7,428 nt of DNA from NCBI GenBank assembly GCA_002167365.1, contig NHCU01000025.1, forward strand, positions 13,233 through 20,660, read 5' to 3'. How positions within the stretch are numbered: the first letter of the stretch is position 1; the number at the start of each line of letters is the position of its first letter. The translations under genes and the position numbers were made by a program. Source of the DNA: Betaproteobacteria bacterium TMED41 (GTDB lineage Bacteria > Pseudomonadota > Gammaproteobacteria > Burkholderiales > Burkholderiaceae_A). The notes beneath the pieces are model-generated. The model saw only the letters and a list, made by a program, of their open reading frames with translations. It was not told the DNA's origin and searched no databases. Below, in pieces: positions 5,617 to 7,428 of this stretch.

Positions 5617-6592
5617 TTCTTTTGTTGATACATGCCTTAATTATTTTTGTTTTGTTTTGTTGATATTTTTGTTTGCTGTATCATCTAACGCTCTTTCCCG
5701 GGAATATAAAAAAGGGTTTGTTTTTGTTACAAATCAAGGGGAAGATTCTGTATCTGTTATTTCTTTAAGTGATTTTGAAATCATTAAATCAATTGGAGTT
5801 GGCAAGGCCCCTGCAGGGATTGCAATTGACGCAATTAACAATTTTGTTTTTGTTTCTAATGCTGAGGATAAAAGTATTAGTGTTATTGATGCTGATGAGT
5901 TAAAAGTAGTTAAAACAATAAAAATTGATGGAAGCGCCGTTGGAATTGGAGTTTCAGATGGCAGTAGATTTTTATATATAGCGGATTGGTTTAACAATAG
6001 GTTATTGGTTTACAGTATTGAAGAATTTAAGCTTCTAAAAAAAATTAAAGTTGGTAAAGCTCCAGCAGGTGTAGTTTCTAGCCGAAATGGTTTAATATAT
6101 GTTGCTAATAGAGACGACAATTCAATATCGGTTGTATCTGAAAAAACATTTGAAGTTGTTGATTCCTTAGAGGCGGGTGATCATCCTTTTGGCTTGGCCT
6201 TGAATCCAACTGAAGACAGACTCTTGGTTACTAACGTGAAAAGCCATGATATTTCGATTATAAATCTTACAAAATCAAGAGAAACTGTCAGAGTGCAAGT
6301 TGGCAAACGACCTTATTGTATTGCCTTTTCCTCCAAGGGCTTATTGGCTTATGTAACCAATCAATATGAGGACACAGTTTCAGTTTTAGATTTAAAAAAA
6401 AATAAGATTATTAAAACCATCACAGTAGGATCTTTTCCAGAGGGAATTGATTCGTCTAATGGTTATATTTTTGTTACCAATTGGATGGATGAGGAAATGA
6501 TGGTTTTGGATGCAAAAACATACAGTGTTGTTAAATCAATTGAACTGGGTTCAAATCCTCGGAATTTTGGACGTTTCTTATTAACGCAATGA
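5582..6592 (+). CDS. Exported seven-bladed YVTN beta-propeller protein, methanol-locus associated
   Basis: A protein of up to 336 residues made almost entirely of seven repeats of about 42 residues starting near 45, 87, 129, 170, 212, 254 and 294, each with a core like FVTNxxxDSVSVI followed by KSIxVGxxPxGI. Seven blades would close one ring. A hydrophobic stretch at 21-34 followed by SNA gives a signal peptide, so it is periplasmic. No catalytic motif is seen. Five blades carry adjacent acidic residues in the loop after the conserved Asn (54/55, 95/96, 178/179, 263/264, 303/304). Propellers of this kind occur with PQQ-dependent oxidation genes, and a YVTN protein is part of the lanthanide uptake (lut) locus of Methylorubrum; a metal or dehydrogenase-binding role is inference only. 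An in-frame stop at 5579 excludes any earlier start. TTG at 5582 is used here (35-base overlap with the previous gene); TTG at 5597 is also possible. Confidence 0.88.
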   Translation: MEKKSLLEPKINSFVDTCLNYFCFVLLIFLFAVSSNALSREYKKGFVFVTNQGEDSVSVISLSDFEIIKSIGVGKAPAGIAIDAINNFVFVSNAEDKSISVIDADELKVVKTIKIDGSAVGIGVSDGSRFLYIADWFNNRLLVYSIEEFKLLKKIKVGKAPAGVVSSRNGLIYVANRDDNSISVVSEKTFEVVDSLEAGDHPFGLALNPTEDRLLVTNVKSHDISIINLTKSRETVRVQVGKRPYCIAFSSKGLLAYVTNQYEDTVSVLDLKKNKIIKTITVGSFPEGIDSSNGYIFVTNWMDEEMMVLDAKTYSVVKSIELGSNPRNFGRFLLTQ

Positions 6593-6616
6593 ATTTTTTA
6601 TATTTATTTTTTTGAA

Positions 6617-6620
6617 GAGG
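6617..6620 (+). promoter_or_regulatory. Ribosome binding site that fixes the mxaD start (GAGG)
   Basis: GAAGAGG (6614-6620) ends six bases before the ATG at 6627. An in-frame TTG at 6612 would place this element inside the coding region, so the ATG is preferred and the longer 175-residue reading is not. Confidence 0.75.
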
Positions 6621-6626
6621 TGCATA

Positions 6627-7139
6627 ATGGTTTTTTCGAGAATTTTGATTCTATGTTTGTTTTTCTGTTCCGCCTTAGTTTATGGACACGGGCCAACTAG
6701 ACAGAAAGTCAAAGAGACTATCAATATAAATGCCACTGCTGATGATTCATGGAAAATGTTAAAAAACTTAGATTCTGCAGGTAAATGGCATTCGGAGTAC
6801 TCCGCTATCTCTATTGAAAAAAACTTTAGAAAATTTGCTTCAAAAAGGGATGGTGCCAAAGGACTAATTGAGATATTATCTAGCAGTGATGAGGCAATGA
6901 AGTTTAAATATAGACTCAAAAATCCGGGTTCGATACCAGTGAATAATTACAGTGCTAATATATCTGTGAAGCAAGTTGGCACCACTTCCAAAATCACTTT
7001 TAAGGGCGCTTTTTACAGAAAATATGTTAACAATGATCCTCCCCCGGGGGAAGATGACGAGGCAGCGATTAAAGCAGTAACTGAAATTTATAAAAATTCT
7101 CTAAATTTACTTAAAACAAAGTTAGAAAGCAAACAATAA
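6627..7139 (+). CDS. mxaD: MxaD, periplasmic SRPBCC-family methanol oxidation protein
   Basis: A 170-residue exported protein from the ATG at 6627. Signal peptide about 1-20 (RILILCLFFCSALVYG), then the HGPTRQKV motif typical of mature MxaD proteins. The remainder fits the SRPBCC (START-like/polyketide cyclase) fold: an early strand ETININATADDSWKML, a helix and loop with KWHSEYSA, central strands, and a long C-terminal helix from about DDEAAIKAVTEIYKNSL. The turn PPPGEDDEA just before that helix is acidic and proline-rich. In Methylorubrum extorquens MxaD stimulates, directly or indirectly, the interaction of methanol dehydrogenase with its cytochrome cL. In classical mxa clusters mxaD directly follows mxaL; here a cytochrome, an MxaJ-like gene and a propeller gene lie between. 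It starts 34 bases after the propeller stop without a visible terminator, so it is likely cotranscribed. Confidence 0.87.
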   Translation: MVFSRILILCLFFCSALVYGHGPTRQKVKETININATADDSWKMLKNLDSAGKWHSEYSAISIEKNFRKFASKRDGAKGLIEILSSSDEAMKFKYRLKNPGSIPVNNYSANISVKQVGTTSKITFKGAFYRKYVNNDPPPGEDDEAAIKAVTEIYKNSLNLLKTKLESKQ

Positions 7140-7173
7140 TCATTTCTTGCATATTTAGCCTTTAAAATAATCT

Positions 7174-7179
7174 GAGAGA
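7174..7179 (+). promoter_or_regulatory. Ribosome binding site of scpB (GAGAGA)
   Basis: GAGAGA ends seven bases before the GTG at 7187 and thirteen before the in-frame ATG at 7193. The spacing favours GTG as the start. Confidence 0.5.
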
Positions 7180-7186
7180 ACTATTT

Positions 7187-7428
7187 GTGAAAATGGAAAC
7201 AGCTAAGTGCATATTAGAGACTGCTCTTTTGACTAGTCAAAAGCCTCTTGATGCTACCGAATTAAAAAAACTATTTGATGGAGAGTTTGATGTTAGAACT
7301 GTAGATTTACTGCTTGATGAGTTGAAAACCGATTGGGAAAACCGGGGACTGGAGCTAATTTCGGTATCGTCAGGTTGGCGATTCCAATCTAAACTAGAGT
7401 ATTCTCATTATTTGGAAAAATTACAAAC
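7187..7428 (+). CDS. scpB: ScpB, segregation and condensation protein B (3' partial)
   Basis: The frame opens at GTG 7187 (MKMETAKCILETALL...) and runs off the window end without a stop, giving 80 codons. The N-terminal winged-helix domain of ScpB is recognisable: ILETALLTSQKPLDATELKK (helix and wing start), LLLDELKTDW, then LELISVSSGWRFQSK, a pattern typical of proteobacterial ScpB. ScpB forms the kleisin-associated dimer that binds ScpA and SMC in the cytoplasm and helps compact and segregate the chromosome. It is unrelated to methanol oxidation and marks the edge of the accessory locus. A 47-base gap separates it from mxaD with no obvious terminator, so some read-through is possible. The alternative start is the ATG at 7193, two codons later. 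About the first 80 residues are present; the C-terminal part lies beyond the window. Confidence 0.92.
   Translation, partial: MKMETAKCILETALLTSQKPLDATELKKLFDGEFDVRTVDLLLDELKTDWENRGLELISVSSGWRFQSKLEYSHYLEKLQ

Noticed and set aside
5714..6580. Seven tandem units as a DNA repeat array
   Set aside because: The repeats are visible at protein level only; nucleotide similarity between units is low, consistent with old beta-propeller blades rather than recent tandem duplication.
6612..6626. Longer mxaD form beginning at TTG 6612
   Set aside because: The extension would contain the ribosome binding site GAAGAGG itself; the ATG at 6627 has ideal spacing and gives a normal signal peptide.
7140..7186. 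Promoter or terminator between mxaD and scpB
   Set aside because: A TTGCAT and TAAAAT pair is present but only about 10 bases apart, and no hairpin followed by T residues is seen; nothing beyond the ribosome binding site can be supported.

Overview
The window is a low-G+C, tightly packed piece of a methylotroph chromosome with every gene on the + strand. Most of it is a methanol dehydrogenase accessory locus; the last ~240 bases enter a housekeeping gene (scpB). Protein families (MxaS, MxaA, MxaC, MxaK, MxaL, MxaD, an MxaJ/XoxJ-type binding protein, a betaproteobacterial-looking ScpB), AT-rich codons and very short intergenic gaps together suggest a streamlined betaproteobacterial methylotroph of the Methylophilales (OM43 / Candidatus Methylopumilus kind). 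The taxon is an inference from gene content and composition, not from a marker gene.

Region 1 (1-4242) is mxaS-mxaA-mxaC-mxaK-mxaL, lacking only the 5' end of mxaS. The genes abut or overlap, as expected for one operon. The expected upstream neighbour, the MoxR-type AAA+ ATPase mxaR, lies outside the window. The set resembles the MoxR/Bat-type assembly machines: a cytoplasmic DUF58 protein, two membrane-anchored von Willebrand A (VWA) proteins, a TPR-like anchored protein and a BatD-like membrane protein. In known methylotrophs these genes are needed to mature the periplasmic PQQ-dependent methanol dehydrogenase, classically for metal (calcium) insertion.

Region 2 (4243-4320) is the longest gene-free gap (78 bases). 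It holds a short perfect palindrome next to the mxaL stop, a consensus TATAAT hexamer and a purine-rich ribosome binding site, so a second transcription unit may begin here.

Region 3 (4321-7139) encodes four exported proteins: a small mono-haem cytochrome c, an MxaJ/XoxJ-type periplasmic binding protein, a seven-bladed YVTN beta-propeller and MxaD. They would act in the periplasm around the quinoprotein dehydrogenase: accepting electrons, assisting assembly, and promoting the dehydrogenase-cytochrome interaction. The propeller is the least understood member and the most interesting one. No catalytic subunit (MxaF or XoxF) and no MxaI is present in the window.

Region 4 (7140-7428) is a 47-base gap and the 5' part of scpB, whose product works with ScpA and SMC in chromosome segregation. 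It marks the end of the methanol locus. No tRNA, rRNA, CRISPR array, insertion sequence or minus-strand gene could be supported. Nothing here looks like a wholly new system; the novelty candidates are the propeller gene and the rearranged accessory gene order.
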